From: Pseudonocardia alni
Lineage (GTDB): Bacteria > Actinomycetota > Actinomycetes > Mycobacteriales > Pseudonocardiaceae
DNA: 64,000 nucleotides
Assembly: GCF_002813375.1 (NCBI RefSeq)
Contig: NZ_PHUJ01000003.1
Location: 1,240,001 to 1,304,000, forward strand
Direction: 5' to 3'
Shown: positions 28,931 to 38,925 of the stretch, piece after piece
How positions within the stretch are numbered: position 1 is the first letter of the stretch
Layout of the letters: every line of letters starts with the position of its first letter
Made by a program: the position numbers and the translations under genes
Notes under the pieces: model-generated
What the model was told of the DNA's origin: nothing
The model's input: only the letters and a program-made list of their open reading frames with translations
Database searches by the model: none

Positions 28931-29826
28931 ATGCCGCCACCCTCCCCCGTCCGTTCGCCGGTCCCGCTGCGTGACCTGCTCCCCGCCCAGGACGGGGTCC
29001 TGTCCGCGGCCCAGGCCCGGGCCACCGGGCTGTCCCGGCAATCCGTCCGGCGGCGGGTGGTCCGCGGCGAGTGGGTCGGCCTGCACCCGGGCGTCCTCGC
29101 GAGGCGACCCGCGTACCGACCGCGGCGATGCGCGTCCGGGCCGCGGCGCTCTGGGCCGGGCCCTCCGGGCGGGTCCACGGGCCGGCCGCCGCATGCTGGG
29201 GCGGGATGACCGACCGGTGCCCCCGCGACATCGGGGTGACGCTCCCGCGCGGCGCCCGGCGACTCGCACCCGGCGGCATCACGCTGCGGCGGCGCGACGT
29301 GCCCGGTCCCGACCGGGCCTGGATCCGGGGCGTCGCCGTCACCGCCGAGCACCTGACCGTGCTGGAGACCTGCGCCGTGCTGCCCGACGGGGCCGGGTTC
29401 CTCGACCGGGTCCTGCAGCGTCGCGTCGTGCACCCGGCGCTGCTGCACGAGGCCTACTGCCGCAACGCGGGCGCGCACGGCATGGCCGCGGCGCACCGGC
29501 TGCTGGTGGCCGCCCTCGACCGCGCGGACTCGGAGCTGGAACGGATGCTGCTGCGGCTGCTGCGCGCCGCCGGGATCGGCGGCGTCGTCCGCGGGCTGCC
29601 CGTGGGCGGCGGGCGCGAGATCGATCTGGCCTTCCCCGCCGAGCGGGTGGCGATCGAGCTGGACGGGTGGGCCCGGCACACCGACCCCGACCGGTTCCGG
29701 GCCGACCGGGCGAAGGGGAACGCACTCGTCGCACGGGGGTGGACGCTGTTGCGCTTCACCTGGCACGACGTGTGCGACGCACCGGAGGGCACCCTCGCCG
29801 CGATCCGGCGGGCCCTGCGCCGGTGA
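28931..29826 (+). pseudogene. Frameshifted AbiEi-like / DUF559 nuclease-like gene (unit B)
   Basis: Two overlapping frames encode one family member. The first (from ATG 28931) holds the winged-helix part: LRDLLPAQDGVLSAAQARATG, then RRVVRGEWVGLHPGVLA. The second, open to 29826, continues with MRVRAAALWAGPSGRVHGPAA and the nuclease-like domain with Asp in REIDLAFPAE, Glu and Asp in IELDGWARH and the terminal RFTWHDV. The switch between 29095 and 29130 moves the frame back by one. Restoring one base would give about 298 aa. It may be a decayed gene, a sequencing error or, less likely, programmed frameshifting. An internal ATG at 29128 could give a nuclease-only product. Its stop codon overlaps the right palindrome. 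Confidence 0.82.
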
Positions 29827-29885
29827 TCACCGGTTGTGGAGCGGAACGTCCGTGAGGCGGGCGCGGAACTCCACAACCGGTGATC
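29825..29885. repeat. Right palindrome of nuclease unit B
   Basis: A 61-bp element with the same 16-bp arms as the left copy, extended to 17 bp here (29825-29841 with 29869-29885). The TGA stop of the nuclease-like gene (29824-29826) overlaps its first two bases. It ends 23 bases before the ilvE terminator hairpin. Confidence 0.92.
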
Positions 29886-29908
29886 ATGCGTCGGGGCAGC
29901 ACGGCCCG

Positions 29909-29933
29909 CCCGGGACCGGTGGACGGTCCCGGG
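29909..29933 (-). terminator. Terminator of ilvE
   Basis: A perfect 10-bp stem (CCCGGGACCG with its complement) and a 5-base loop, six bases beyond the ilvE stop in its direction of transcription. Confidence 0.7.
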
Positions 29934-29938
29934 ACGGC

Positions 29939-31060
29939 TCAGACCGACGCGGGGGCCGGGACCAGGGTGTGCATCCAGCCGTGCGGGTCCGGGGCCGCGC
30001 CGCGCTGGATCGCGGTCAGCGCCTCGCGCAGCTGCAGGGTGACCGGGCCGGGCTCACCGTTGCCGACGGTCACCTCGCCGCCGCTGTGCTTGACCGTCCC
30101 GATCGGGGTGATCACCGCGGCGGTGCCGCAGCCGAACACCTCGGTCAGCACGCCGCTCGCGGCGCCACCGAGCCACTCCTGGCCGGAGATGCGGCGCTCG
30201 ACCACCGAGATCCCGAGATCCTTCGCCACCGTGATCAGCGAGTCCCGGGTGATGCCGGCGAGCACCGAGCCGCGCAGGTCCGGCGTCGCGACCTCGACCG
30301 AGCCGTCGTCGGAGCGGAAGACGAAGAACAGGTTGTTCGAGCCCATCTCGTCGATCCACTGGCGCTCCTCGGCGTCGAGGTAGGCGACCTGGGCGCAGCC
30401 GTGCTGGGCGCCGACCGCCTGCGGCAGCAGCGACGCCGCGTAGTTCCCGCCGCACTTGGCGGTGCCGGTGCCGCCGAGCGCGGCGCGCGTGTACTCGGTC
30501 TCCAGCCACACGTCCATGGGCTTGACCCCACCGGCGAAGTACGGACCGGCCGGCGAGGCGATGACCGAGTACAGGTACTCCGACGACGGCCGCACCCCCA
30601 GCCCGACCTCGGTCGCGATCATGAAGGGCCGCAGGTAGAGCGAGTCCTCGCCGCCGGCCTCGGGCACCCACTCGGAGTCGACCGCGAGGAGCTCGGACAG
30701 CGAGGCGAGGAAGAGGTCCTCGGGCAGCTCGGCCATCGCGAGCCGGCGCGCGGAGCCGGCGAACCGGGCGGCGTTGGCGTCGGGCCGGAACGACGCGATC
30801 GAACCGTCGGGCTGGCGGTAGGCCTTGAGCCCCTCGAAGATCTCCTGCCCGTAGTGCAGGACCATCGAGGACGGGTCCAGCGTCATCGGGCCGTAGGGCA
30901 CGACCGCCGGGTCGTGCCAGCCGGTCCCGGCGGTCCACCGGATCGTCACCATGTGGTCGGTCATGTACCGCCCGAAGCCGGGGGCGGCCAGTACGTCGGC
31001 GCGCCGCTGCGGGGACGCCGGGGCGGGGTTGCGGGTCACGGAGAACTTCGGCGCGCTCAT
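29939..31060 (-). CDS. ilvE: Branched-chain amino-acid aminotransferase
   Basis: PLP enzyme of 373 aa, interconverting leucine, isoleucine and valine with their 2-oxo acids. The fold-type IV signatures are present: HYGQEIFEGLKAYR, YLRPFMIATE, the PLP lysine Lys202 in GTAKCGGNYAAS, and EVFGCGTAAVITPIG with the glutamate and Thr contacting PLP. ATG at 31060. Matches Rv2210c by position, followed upstream on the same strand by gcvT as in mycobacteria. Confidence 0.96.
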   Translation of the reverse strand: MSAPKFSVTRNPAPASPQRRADVLAAPGFGRYMTDHMVTIRWTAGTGWHDPAVVPYGPMTLDPSSMVLHYGQEIFEGLKAYRQPDGSIASFRPDANAARFAGSARRLAMAELPEDLFLASLSELLAVDSEWVPEAGGEDSLYLRPFMIATEVGLGVRPSSEYLYSVIASPAGPYFAGGVKPMDVWLETEYTRAALGGTGTAKCGGNYAASLLPQAVGAQHGCAQVAYLDAEERQWIDEMGSNNLFFVFRSDDGSVEVATPDLRGSVLAGITRDSLITVAKDLGISVVERRISGQEWLGGAASGVLTEVFGCGTAAVITPIGTVKHSGGEVTVGNGEPGPVTLQLREALTAIQRGAAPDPHGWMHTLVPAPASV

Positions 31061-31122
31061 GACACGAACGGTATCTCCGGCGTCCACCCGGCAGACAGTC
31101 GGATTCCCGACCGTCGGACGGG

Positions 31123-32250
31123 TCACCGCACGTGGGAGGGCACCAGGGGCGGCTTCACGACCTCCACCGGCAGCGCGCGGCCCCGGACGTCGATCACCAG
31201 TGGGTCGCCGACGGCCACCCCACCCGCGGTGTCGACCAGAGCCAGCGCGATGCCGGTGCGCAGCGTCGGGGAGAACGTCCCCGAGGTGACGACGCCGACG
31301 GGGCTGCCGCCCTCGCCGTCGAGGACGGTCATGCCCGCCCGCGGGACACCCCGCCCGGTCGCCCGCAGCGCGCGCAGGCGCCGCGCCGGGCCCGCCGCGC
31401 GCTCGGCGTGGAGGGCGTCGCGGCCCCAGAACGCCGGCTTGTCCCAGCCGACCGCCCAGCTGCTCCCGGCCTGGACCGGGCTGATCTCGGTGGACAGCTC
31501 GTGGCCGTGCAGCGGGTAACCCATCTCGGTGCGCAGGGTGTCGCGCGCCGCGAGACCGCACGGTCCGCCGCCGACCGCGCGGACGGCGTCGAGCAGGGCG
31601 TCCCACATCGCCGGTGCGGCCTCCGCGGCGAGGACGACCTCGTAGCCGAGCTCGCCGGTGTAGCCGGTGCGGCAGATCCGCACACCGCCGTCGTTCAGAC
31701 CGCCCTCGAGATCGGTGAACGCCATGTAGTCCAGGTCCGCGACGCCCTCCCCCACGGCACCGAGCGCCGCGCTCAGGGCCTCGGCGGAGCGGGGCCCCTG
31801 GACGGCGAGCACGGCGAGTTCGCGGTGCCGGTCGGTGATCGTGACCCCGGGCGGGGCGTCGGCGGCGAGCGCGGAGACGATCCGGGTGGAGTTCGCGGCG
31901 TTCGGGACGAGCAGCAGGTCGTCGTCGGCGGCCAGGTAGACGATCATGTCGTCCTCGACGCCGCCGCGGTCGTCGCAGGCCAGGGTGTACTGGGCGCGAC
32001 CAGGGCCGATGCGGCCGAGGTCGTTGGTCAGGCAGGCGTTCAGGTGCGCGGCCGCGCCCGGCCCGGAGATCGGGACGGTGCCGAGGTGGCTGACGTCGAA
32101 CAGGCCCGCCGTCTCGCGGACCGACGTGTGCTCGGCGACGGTGCCGCCCGGGTAGGAGATCGGCATCGACCACCCCCCGAACTCGCCGAGGGTGGCGTCG
32201 AGGGCGACGTGCCGGTCGTGCAGCGGGCTGGGCAGGAGCTCGTCGGTCAC
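31123..32250 (-). CDS. gcvT: Glycine cleavage system T protein (aminomethyltransferase)
   Basis: A 375-aa tetrahydrofolate-dependent aminomethyltransferase releasing ammonia from the aminomethyl-lipoyl H protein. Folate-fold signatures are [27 protein letters not shown] (with the catalytic Asp equivalent in VEDDMIVYL) and [12 protein letters not shown]. Partners gcvH and gcvP are not in the window, but lipoate synthesis genes (lipA, lipB) and lpd are. The GTG at 32250 starts just before the conserved core and avoids running into the permease gene. Confidence 0.95.
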   Translation of the reverse strand: MTDELLPSPLHDRHVALDATLGEFGGWSMPISYPGGTVAEHTSVRETAGLFDVSHLGTVPISGPGAAAHLNACLTNDLGRIGPGRAQYTLACDDRGGVEDDMIVYLAADDDLLLVPNAANSTRIVSALAADAPPGVTITDRHRELAVLAVQGPRSAEALSAALGAVGEGVADLDYMAFTDLEGGLNDGGVRICRTGYTGELGYEVVLAAEAAPAMWDALLDAVRAVGGGPCGLAARDTLRTEMGYPLHGHELSTEISPVQAGSSWAVGWDKPAFWGRDALHAERAAGPARRLRALRATGRGVPRAGMTVLDGEGGSPVGVVTSGTFSPTLRTGIALALVDTAGGVAVGDPLVIDVRGRALPVEVVKPPLVPSHVR

Positions 32251-32269
32251 GCCCGCGACCCTATCGGCC

Positions 32270-33628
32270 TCAGGCCGCCTGTTCCTCGGGATCGCTGCGG
32301 CGCACGGGTTCCTCGGCCGCCGCGCGGGAGCGGGACCGCGCGGTGACGGCGCACAGCACCCAGCCCGCGGCGAGCGCCCCGGCCGTCGCGACCAGCGGCC
32401 ACGACGGCATCGACGCGGCGACGGCCAGGCACCCCACCCCACCGGCGACGGCGACGACCGCCGCCCGCACCGGGCGTCCCGGCAGGCGGAGCACCGCGGC
32501 GTGCAGCACGGCGTGGTGGACCAGGGCCGCGACGACGGTGACGACGATCGCGGTCGTCGCGGACAGCAGCAGGGTCATCGCCAGGGTGAGCACCCCCAGC
32601 GTCAGGTCGGCCACCCACGGCGTGCCGCGGGACCCGCCCCGGCCCAGGAACGCGGGCAGCTCCCCCTCGCGGGACAGCCGGGCGGCGCCGGCCGCGGCCC
32701 GCGACAGCGCCCCGAGCAGTGCGGCGATCGTCGCGGCGGCGGCACCGACCCGCACCAGCACCCCCACCTGGGCGCTGCTGCTGGTGTCCATCAGCGCGGC
32801 CAGCGGGGCCGACGCCGACGCCAGCCCGGACGCACCGAGCCCGCGCAGCAGGGCCGCCGACAGCAGGAGCAGCAGCACCGTCGTGATCACGACGGCGAGT
32901 GCGGGGGCCCGGCGGATCGCCCGCACCGGGTCCCGCAGGCTGCCCCCGAGCTCGGCGACGCGGGACAGCCCGGTGAAGGCGAGGAACACGAACCCGGCGG
33001 CGGCGAGCACGCCGAGCAGGCCCGGCTCGATCGCGGCCTGCAGCGTGGCGACGGCCGGGTCGTCGGGCGTCCCGGCGCCGTCGTCGGCGATGCCTGCTCC
33101 GGTGGCTGCGGCGGGCATCGCCGAGGACAGCACCGCGTGCGGCCCGTCCGACCGCAGCCCCACCACGATCGCGACGGTCAGGGCGAGCAGCGTGCCCACC
33201 ACCAGCCCGCGCGCCGCACCGGGCGAGATCCGCACCCCGAAGGCGTTCACCGCGACGACGGCGAGCACCGCCACCACCGCGATCGTGACCGGCTGCGTGG
33301 GCAGCACGTAGGCGCCGAACACCAGCGCCGCGGCCGATCCGGCGGCGGCCCGCGAGGTCACCCGCGCGACCGCCCCGAGCCGTAGTGCGGGGGCGGGCAG
33401 GTCACCGCGGGCCAGCTCCGGACCGGCCGGGCGGGCGAGCGACAGGTGCGCGGTCGAGCCGACCACGCCGAGCGCGAGCAGCGCGGCGAGGAGCACCCCG
33501 AGCGGGAACCAGGTGCCCGCCGACGCGGCAGCCGGGCCGAGCGCGGCGTACAGCCCGGTACCGAACGTCGCCGAGAGGGCGACGACGACCGCGGTCACGG
33601 TCGGGATCCGGTACGGGGGGCGGGGCAC
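32270..33628 (-). CDS. APC-family amino-acid permease
   Basis: A 452-aa integral membrane transporter with about 12 hydrophobic segments. The first helix reads [21 protein letters not shown], the unwound GxG-type region of amino acid-polyamine-organocation carriers, and [22 protein letters not shown] is the conserved APC loop after helix 6. Substrate is not predictable. A GTG start precedes [11 protein letters not shown]-like residues. It lies 19 bases upstream of gcvT and could be co-transcribed, hinting at glycine or a related amino acid; that is inference. Confidence 0.87.
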   Translation of the reverse strand: MPRPPYRIPTVTAVVVALSATFGTGLYAALGPAAASAGTWFPLGVLLAALLALGVVGSTAHLSLARPAGPELARGDLPAPALRLGAVARVTSRAAAGSAAALVFGAYVLPTQPVTIAVVAVLAVVAVNAFGVRISPGAARGLVVGTLLALTVAIVVGLRSDGPHAVLSSAMPAAATGAGIADDGAGTPDDPAVATLQAAIEPGLLGVLAAAGFVFLAFTGLSRVAELGGSLRDPVRAIRRAPALAVVITTVLLLLLSAALLRGLGASGLASASAPLAALMDTSSSAQVGVLVRVGAAAATIAALLGALSRAAAGAARLSREGELPAFLGRGGSRGTPWVADLTLGVLTLAMTLLLSATTAIVVTVVAALVHHAVLHAAVLRLPGRPVRAAVVAVAGGVGCLAVAASMPSWPLVATAGALAAGWVLCAVTARSRSRAAAEEPVRRSDPEEQAA

Positions 33629-33838
33629 CCGTTCACCTTCCCATCCACCCCTGTGCCGCGCGGCGCCGCGGGGGTGTCATTACCATCTCGGTCCGGTCTC
33701 GTCGTCCTGCCCGCCACCCGGCTCCCCACCCACCCGGCGGACGGGACGCGTGCACCGGCCACGCAGGGTGAGATCGGGCGATCCGGAGCCACTCGTCCGA
33801 TACCCACCGTTCCCGTCCGACCCCGAGGAGTGCCACCC

Positions 33839-35353
33839 GTGCCGATCGACGTCCCGACCCTCCCGCAGACCGCCGCACACAGCGGTGCCGAGCCGGAGGC
33901 GGTCGTCGACGCCGTCGTGGTCGGTCTGCACGCCCCCGCGGCCGACGCCGCCGACGGCACCGGCCCGGCGCTGGCCGCGGGCGCCGCCGGCGTCGACACC
34001 GCATTCTCCGGGGAGCTGCTGGAGCTGCTCACCACCGTCGGCGCGACCGGGAAGGCCGAGCAGGTCGTGTCGCTGCCGACCCGCGGCGCGCTGTCCGCGC
34101 CGCGGCTGGTCGCGGTCGGTCTGGGCCGCCCCGCCGAGGGACCGAAGGCGTCCGAGGCGGTCCGCCGCGCCGCCGGTGCCGCCGCCCGCACGCTGGCCGG
34201 GACCGGCTCGGTGCTGAGCACGCTGTCCGCCCTCGACGCCGAGGCCGCGGTCGTCGGCGCCGTCCTCGGCGGCCACCGCTTCGACCGGCACCGGACCTCC
34301 ACCGACGCCGCGGCCGCCCCGGTCGGCAGCTGGTCGTTCACCGGCGCCGACGACGCGGCCGTGCGGCGGGCGACCCTCGTCGCCGAGGCCGTCGCCACCG
34401 CCCGGGACCTGGTCAACACCGCGCCGAACGTGCTGGTCCCGGAGACCTTCGCGGCGAACGCGGTGGCGCTGGGCGAGCGCGCCGGGCTGGTCACCGAGGT
34501 CCTCGACGACGCCGGGCTGCGGGAGAACGGCTACGGCGGCGTCACCGGCGTCGGGAAGGGGTCGGCGAACCCGCCCCGGCTGGTGCGCCTGACCTGGAAC
34601 GGCGGCCCGGCCGCGTCGAAGCGGGTCGCGCTCGTCGGCAAGGGCATCACCTTCGACACCGGCGGCATCTCGCTCAAGCCCAACGCCGGCATGGCCGACA
34701 TGACCTCGGACATGGGCGGGGCGGCCGCGGTCGTCGCGACCGTCGTGCTCGCCGCGAAGCTGGAGCTGCCGGTCACGGTGACCGCGACCGTACCGATGGC
34801 GGAGAACATGCCGTCGTCGACGGCGTACAAGCCCGGCGACGTGCTGACCATGTTCGGCGGGACCACCGTCGAGGTGCTCAACACCGACGCCGAGGGACGG
34901 CTGATCCTCGCCGACGCGATCGTCCGTGCCGCCCAGGACGACCCCGACTACCTGGTGGAGACCTCGACGCTGACCGGCGCCCAGCTCGTCGCGCTCGGCA
35001 TGCGCACCGCCGGGGTGATGGGGTCGGACGAGCTGCGCGACCGGGTCGCCGCGCACGGCACCGCCGTCGGCGAGGACGCCTGGGCGATGCCGCTGCCGGA
35101 GTACCTGCGCGGCGAGCTGGACTCGCGGGTGGCCGACATCAGCAACGTCAGCGGGCAGCGGTTCGCCGGGATGCTGCTGGCCGGGGTGTTCCTCAAGGAG
35201 TTCGTGCCCGCCGGGCTGCCGTGGGCGCACATCGACATCGCCGGGCCGTCGTTCAACACCGGCGGGCCGCGCGGCTACACCACCAAGGGCGGCACGGGGG
35301 TGCCGGTGCGCACCCTGCTCGCGTTCCTGGAGGACGTGGCCGCGAACGGCTGA
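33839..35353 (+). CDS. pepA: Leucyl aminopeptidase (M17)
   Basis: A 504-aa cytosolic di-zinc aminopeptidase. The C-terminal catalytic domain has all ligands: [16 protein letters not shown] (Lys and Asp), [12 protein letters not shown], and the family signature [13 protein letters not shown] with Asp and Glu ligands and the catalytic Arg. The N-terminal domain (to about 165) is the usual macro-like fold. The GTG start follows GAGGAG. It matches Rv2213. Confidence 0.95.
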   Translation: MPIDVPTLPQTAAHSGAEPEAVVDAVVVGLHAPAADAADGTGPALAAGAAGVDTAFSGELLELLTTVGATGKAEQVVSLPTRGALSAPRLVAVGLGRPAEGPKASEAVRRAAGAAARTLAGTGSVLSTLSALDAEAAVVGAVLGGHRFDRHRTSTDAAAAPVGSWSFTGADDAAVRRATLVAEAVATARDLVNTAPNVLVPETFAANAVALGERAGLVTEVLDDAGLRENGYGGVTGVGKGSANPPRLVRLTWNGGPAASKRVALVGKGITFDTGGISLKPNAGMADMTSDMGGAAAVVATVVLAAKLELPVTVTATVPMAENMPSSTAYKPGDVLTMFGGTTVEVLNTDAEGRLILADAIVRAAQDDPDYLVETSTLTGAQLVALGMRTAGVMGSDELRDRVAAHGTAVGEDAWAMPLPEYLRGELDSRVADISNVSGQRFAGMLLAGVFLKEFVPAGLPWAHIDIAGPSFNTGGPRGYTTKGGTGVPVRTLLAFLEDVAANG

Positions 35354-35360
35354 CCCCGGT

Positions 35361-35933
35361 TCAGCGGTCCTGCAACGCGTCCAGCGCTACGGCGAAGGCG
35401 GCGGCCAGACGGAAGTCGATACGCGGGTCCGGGACGGAGACGTCGTAGGAGTCGCGCAGCGACCACCGCCGGTCGCTGCTCATCAGCAGCGTGCCGCCGG
35501 AGTCCTCGGTGACGTCGAAGTGGTACGGCAGCGGCAGGTTCTCGGCCACCCGGCGCAGCAGGGCGACGCCGAGGCTGCGCTCGCGCCCGGTCGCGGCGAC
35601 GCCCGGCGCGGTCAGCGTCCAGGTCGAGCGCAGCAGGCTCGCCCCGAACCTCTTGCCGAAGGTTCCGATCACCCGGCCGTGCTCGTCGAGGACCTCGTGC
35701 TCGGCGCGGACGTCGAGACGCTGGCGGGCACGGAAGGAGAACACCGCGCGGGAGCGGCTGTCGTCGGACCAGAAGGTCACCTGCTCCTTGAAGGCGAACC
35801 GCTTCTGCTGCGCGAACGCCATGAGCGCGCCCGCGCTGCCGTCGGGGTTCGCGGCGTGCACGTCGTAGCGGTTCACGCCGAGGGTGATCCGCTGGCGGAC
35901 GAGGAAGCGGGGCAGGTGCATCGCGGCCGTCAC
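35361..35933 (-). CDS. LURP-one/Tubby-C-like protein
   Basis: A 190-aa soluble protein opening LPRFLVRQRITLGVNRYDVHA and containing repeated beta-strand segments (RAVFSFRARQRLDVRAEHEVLDEHG, split here as FSFRARQRL and EHEVLDEHGR). This resembles the LURP-one-related branch of the Tubby C-terminal fold, known for phosphoinositide or lipid binding in eukaryotes. Bacterial function is unknown. The GTG at 35933 or the internal ATG a few codons later could start it. It converges on pepA with 7 bases between the stops. Confidence 0.65.
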   Translation of the reverse strand: MTAAMHLPRFLVRQRITLGVNRYDVHAANPDGSAGALMAFAQQKRFAFKEQVTFWSDDSRSRAVFSFRARQRLDVRAEHEVLDEHGRVIGTFGKRFGASLLRSTWTLTAPGVAATGRERSLGVALLRRVAENLPLPYHFDVTEDSGGTLLMSSDRRWSLRDSYDVSVPDPRIDFRLAAAFAVALDALQDR

Positions 35934-36013
35934 GGGGTCCGAGTCTGGCCGGACCGGATCCGGGTGGCGACACCGGACCGAGGGTTACCCACGGGTAGGG
36001 CATACTGCCGCCC

Positions 36014-36862
36014 ATGAGCCGGCAGCGTCGTCGACACGAGGTCCCCGCGCACGCCCCCCGTTCCGCGGTGGTCACCGGCGCGGCCCGCGGCATCGGCGAG
36101 CAGATCGCCCGCGAGCTCGTCGGGCGCGGCTACCGGGTGCTCGTCACCGACCTCGACGAGGCCGCGGCGCAGGCCACCGCGACCCGGATCGGGGCGGCCG
36201 CCGGCACCGGCTGCGACGTCACCGACCCGGCCGCGTCCGCGGCGGCGGTGGCCCGGGCCCGCGAGCTCGCGCCGCTGGGCGCCTGGGTGAGCAACGCCGG
36301 CGTCGGCTTCGACGGCACCGTCACCGACATCGCCGAGGCCCGCGCCCGCGCTCTGGTCGAGGTCAACCTGCTGGGCCCGATCTGGGGTGCCCGGGCCGCG
36401 GTGGCCGCGTTCCGCGAGCAGGCGGCGGCGGGGACCGCCCGGGGCGGCGAGATCGGCGTGACCGTGTCGCTGTCCGGCCTCGGCCCGGTTCCGGGCCTGT
36501 CGGTGTACGCGGCGTCGAAGGCGGGCGCCCTGTCGATGGTGTCCGCGCTGGCCTCGGAGGTGCGCCGGGAGGGCATCGGGGTGCACGCGGTCTGCCCGGA
36601 CGGGGTGAACACCGAGCTGCTGCGCTCGATGACGCCCGGCGGCCAGGGCCAGGCGCTCGTGCGGTCCGGGGTGCTGGTCACCCCCGAGCAGGTCGCGACG
36701 GCGCTGGTCGGGATGTTCGGCACCGGCCGGGTCTACCGGACGCTTCCCGCCTGGCGGGGTGCGCTGCTGCGCCTCACCGCGCTGGCCCCCGGACCCGCGC
36801 TGCGCCTGGAGCCCGCGATGCGCGCGCTCGGCGAGCGGCGCGCCCGCTCGCTGCGCCCCTGA
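36014..36862 (+). CDS. Short-chain dehydrogenase/reductase
   Basis: A 282-aa Rossmann oxidoreductase. Seen are the cofactor motif TGAARGIG, acidic VTDLDE after strand 2 (suggesting NAD(H) preference), SNAGVG, and the YAASK catalytic Tyr-Lys with the upstream serine in SLSGLG. The C-terminal tail contains hydrophobic and basic residues that may associate with membrane. It sits where mycobacteria carry ephD (Rv2214c), whose C-terminal half is also an SDR, but there is no epoxide-hydrolase domain here. Substrate is unknown. Confidence 0.88.
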   Translation: MSRQRRRHEVPAHAPRSAVVTGAARGIGEQIARELVGRGYRVLVTDLDEAAAQATATRIGAAAGTGCDVTDPAASAAAVARARELAPLGAWVSNAGVGFDGTVTDIAEARARALVEVNLLGPIWGARAAVAAFREQAAAGTARGGEIGVTVSLSGLGPVPGLSVYAASKAGALSMVSALASEVRREGIGVHAVCPDGVNTELLRSMTPGGQGQALVRSGVLVTPEQVATALVGMFGTGRVYRTLPAWRGALLRLTALAPGPALRLEPAMRALGERRARSLRP

Positions 36863-36871
36863 CCAGACGGG

Positions 36872-37279
36872 TCAGGCGTCGCGGTCCTTGGCCCGCAGCT
36901 CGCGCAGCATCCGCTCCTGGCGCTCGCGCTTGCGCAGGGCGCGGTCGCGGGCGTCGTGCTCGCGCATCCGGTTCGGGTACCCGACGAGCTGCACGTCGTA
37001 GATCGGCATCTGCAGCGAGCGGGCCAGCTTCTTCGCCGCGTTCGGGTTCGCGACCCGCCTGCGGGTCCACTCGCCGTCGTGGGCGACGAAGACCACCGTC
37101 GTCTCCGTCACGGTCGTGCGCGGTTCGACGAAGGCCTCGACCCCGATCCGGGCGGCCGACCACTCACGCAGGTGGGCCTCCCCCTCCGCGTACGCGCCAC
37201 GCCTCCCGCCGGAGCCGGATCCCCGGCCGGACCTGGGGCCCGACGGTCCACGTGACCGGAACAGGTCGAGCAGACCCAT
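36872..37279 (-). CDS. Conserved actinobacterial hypothetical protein
   Basis: A 135-aa protein that I do not assign to a function. It begins MGLLDLFRSRG, followed by a Gly/Ser/Arg-rich stretch, then a compact alpha/beta core (VEAFVEPRTTVTETTVVFVAHDGEWTRR, seen as VEPRTTVTETTVVFVA and HDGEWTRRRV) and PIYDVQLVGYPNRMREH, and ends with a highly charged helix (RERQERMLRELRAKDRDA) that may form a coiled coil. It converges with the SDR gene and is divergent from lpd. Confidence 0.72.
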   Translation of the reverse strand: MGLLDLFRSRGPSGPRSGRGSGSGGRRGAYAEGEAHLREWSAARIGVEAFVEPRTTVTETTVVFVAHDGEWTRRRVANPNAAKKLARSLQMPIYDVQLVGYPNRMREHDARDRALRKRERQERMLRELRAKDRDA

Positions 37280-37480
37280 GCGCGTCGTCCTCTCGTCGAT
37301 CCGGTCGCACCCCTACGAACCGGACACGGTAGCTCCGAGTGCCCAACGAACGGGATCACGGATTTGCTCCCGACACCCCAGTGGCGCAGTCGCGGCCGGA
37401 TGACAAGATGGTCGCCGCGTAGCGGGGTCCCGTCCGGCGGAGCCGGTCCACCGACGGTGACCCCCGGAGGGAGCTGATCG

Positions 37481-38872
37481 GTGTCCGACCCGGACGCTCG
37501 TTCCGCCGACCTGGTGATCCTGGGCGGCGGCTCCGGTGGCTACGCCTGCGCGCTGCGGGCCGCGGAGCTGGGCCTGTCGGTGGTCCTGGTCGAGAAGGAC
37601 AAGCTCGGCGGCACCTGCCTGCACCGCGGCTGCATTCCCACCAAGGCGCTGCTGCACGCGGCCGAGGTGGCCGACCACGCCCGCGACGGCGCGCAGGTCG
37701 GTATCCGTTCCACGTTCGACGGCGTCGACATGGCCGGGGTGAACGCCTACAAGGACGGCGTGGTCTCCCGGCTGTACAAGGGCCTGCAGGGCCTGGTCGC
37801 CTCGCGCGGGATCACCGTGGTGTCCGGTGCCGGCACCCTGGAGGGCCCCGGCACCGTCCGGGTCGGCGACGAGCGCATCACCGGCCGCCACGTCGTGCTC
37901 GCCACCGGCTCCTACGCCCGGTCGCTGCCCGGCCTGGAGCTGGACGACCGCGTCGTCACCTCCGACGCCGCGATCTCCCTCGACGAGGCCCCGCGCCGGG
38001 TCGTCGTGCTCGGCGGCGGCGTGATCGGCGTCGAGTTCGCCAGCGTGTGGCGCTCGTTCGGGGCCGAGGTCACGATCGTCGAGGCGCTGCCGCGGCTCGT
38101 CCCGAACGAGGACGAGTTCTGCTCCACCCAGCTGGCCCGGGCGTTCCGGCGGCGCCGGATCACCACCCGCACCGGGGTGCGGTTCGCGAAGGCGACCCGC
38201 AGCGGCGACACCGTCACCGTGTCGCTGGAGTCCGGTGAGGAGATCGAGGCCGACCTGCTGCTGGTCGCGGTCGGCCGCGGCCCCAACACCACCGGTCACG
38301 GCTTCGCCGAGGCCGGCGTCGCGATGGACGGCGGCGTCGTGACCGTCGACGAGCGGCTGCGCACGAATCTCGACGGCGTGTACGCCGTCGGGGACGTCAC
38401 CCCCGGCCTGCAGCTCGCCCACCGCGGCTTCGCACACGGGATCTTCGTCGCCGAGGACGTCGCGGGGCTCGCGCCCCGCCCCGTCACCGACGACGGCATC
38501 CCGCGCGTCACCTACTGCGACCCCGAGGTCGCCTCGGTCGGGCTGACCGAGCAGGCCGCGCGGGACCTCCACGGCGAGGTGCACACCCTGACCTACGACC
38601 TGGCCGGCAACGGGAAGTCGCAGATCCTGCAGACCTCCGGCGCGGTCAAGCTCGTCGCCCAGGGGCCCGCCGGACAGGGCGGACGCGTCCTCGGCGTGCA
38701 CATGGTGGGCTCCCGGGTCGGGGAGCTCGTCGGGGAGGCGCAACTGGTCTACAACTGGGAGGCTCTGCCCACCGACGTCGCCGCCCTGATCCACGCCCAC
38801 CCCACACAGAGCGAGGCCCTCGGAGAGGCCCACCTCGCCCTGGCCGGGAGACCGCTGCACACCCACGGCTGA
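37481..38872 (+). CDS. lpdA: Dihydrolipoyl dehydrogenase (E3)
   Basis: A 463-aa flavoprotein that reoxidises dihydrolipoamide of 2-oxoacid dehydrogenase and glycine-cleavage complexes with NAD+. The FAD motif is GGGSGG (15-20), the redox disulfide is Cys46/Cys51 in [13 protein letters not shown], the NAD motif is [11 protein letters not shown], and the C-terminal active-site pair is HAHPTQSE. The GTG at 37481 follows GGAGGGAGC. It lies 53 bases upstream of sucB on the same strand, a functional pairing not seen at this place in M. tuberculosis. Confidence 0.95.
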   Translation: MSDPDARSADLVILGGGSGGYACALRAAELGLSVVLVEKDKLGGTCLHRGCIPTKALLHAAEVADHARDGAQVGIRSTFDGVDMAGVNAYKDGVVSRLYKGLQGLVASRGITVVSGAGTLEGPGTVRVGDERITGRHVVLATGSYARSLPGLELDDRVVTSDAAISLDEAPRRVVVLGGGVIGVEFASVWRSFGAEVTIVEALPRLVPNEDEFCSTQLARAFRRRRITTRTGVRFAKATRSGDTVTVSLESGEEIEADLLLVAVGRGPNTTGHGFAEAGVAMDGGVVTVDERLRTNLDGVYAVGDVTPGLQLAHRGFAHGIFVAEDVAGLAPRPVTDDGIPRVTYCDPEVASVGLTEQAARDLHGEVHTLTYDLAGNGKSQILQTSGAVKLVAQGPAGQGGRVLGVHMVGSRVGELVGEAQLVYNWEALPTDVAALIHAHPTQSEALGEAHLALAGRPLHTHG

Positions 38873-38925
38873 TCCCGGCCCCACAACCCGAACACCCACG
38901 CGGAACAAGAGGAGCTCCACCCGAC

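Noticed and set aside
27082-29766. A long minus-strand frame (894 codons) opposite cobUT, cobS and the unit B gene
   Set aside because: Antisense shadow in GC-rich DNA. It reads as low-complexity Arg/Gly/His text with no family motif.
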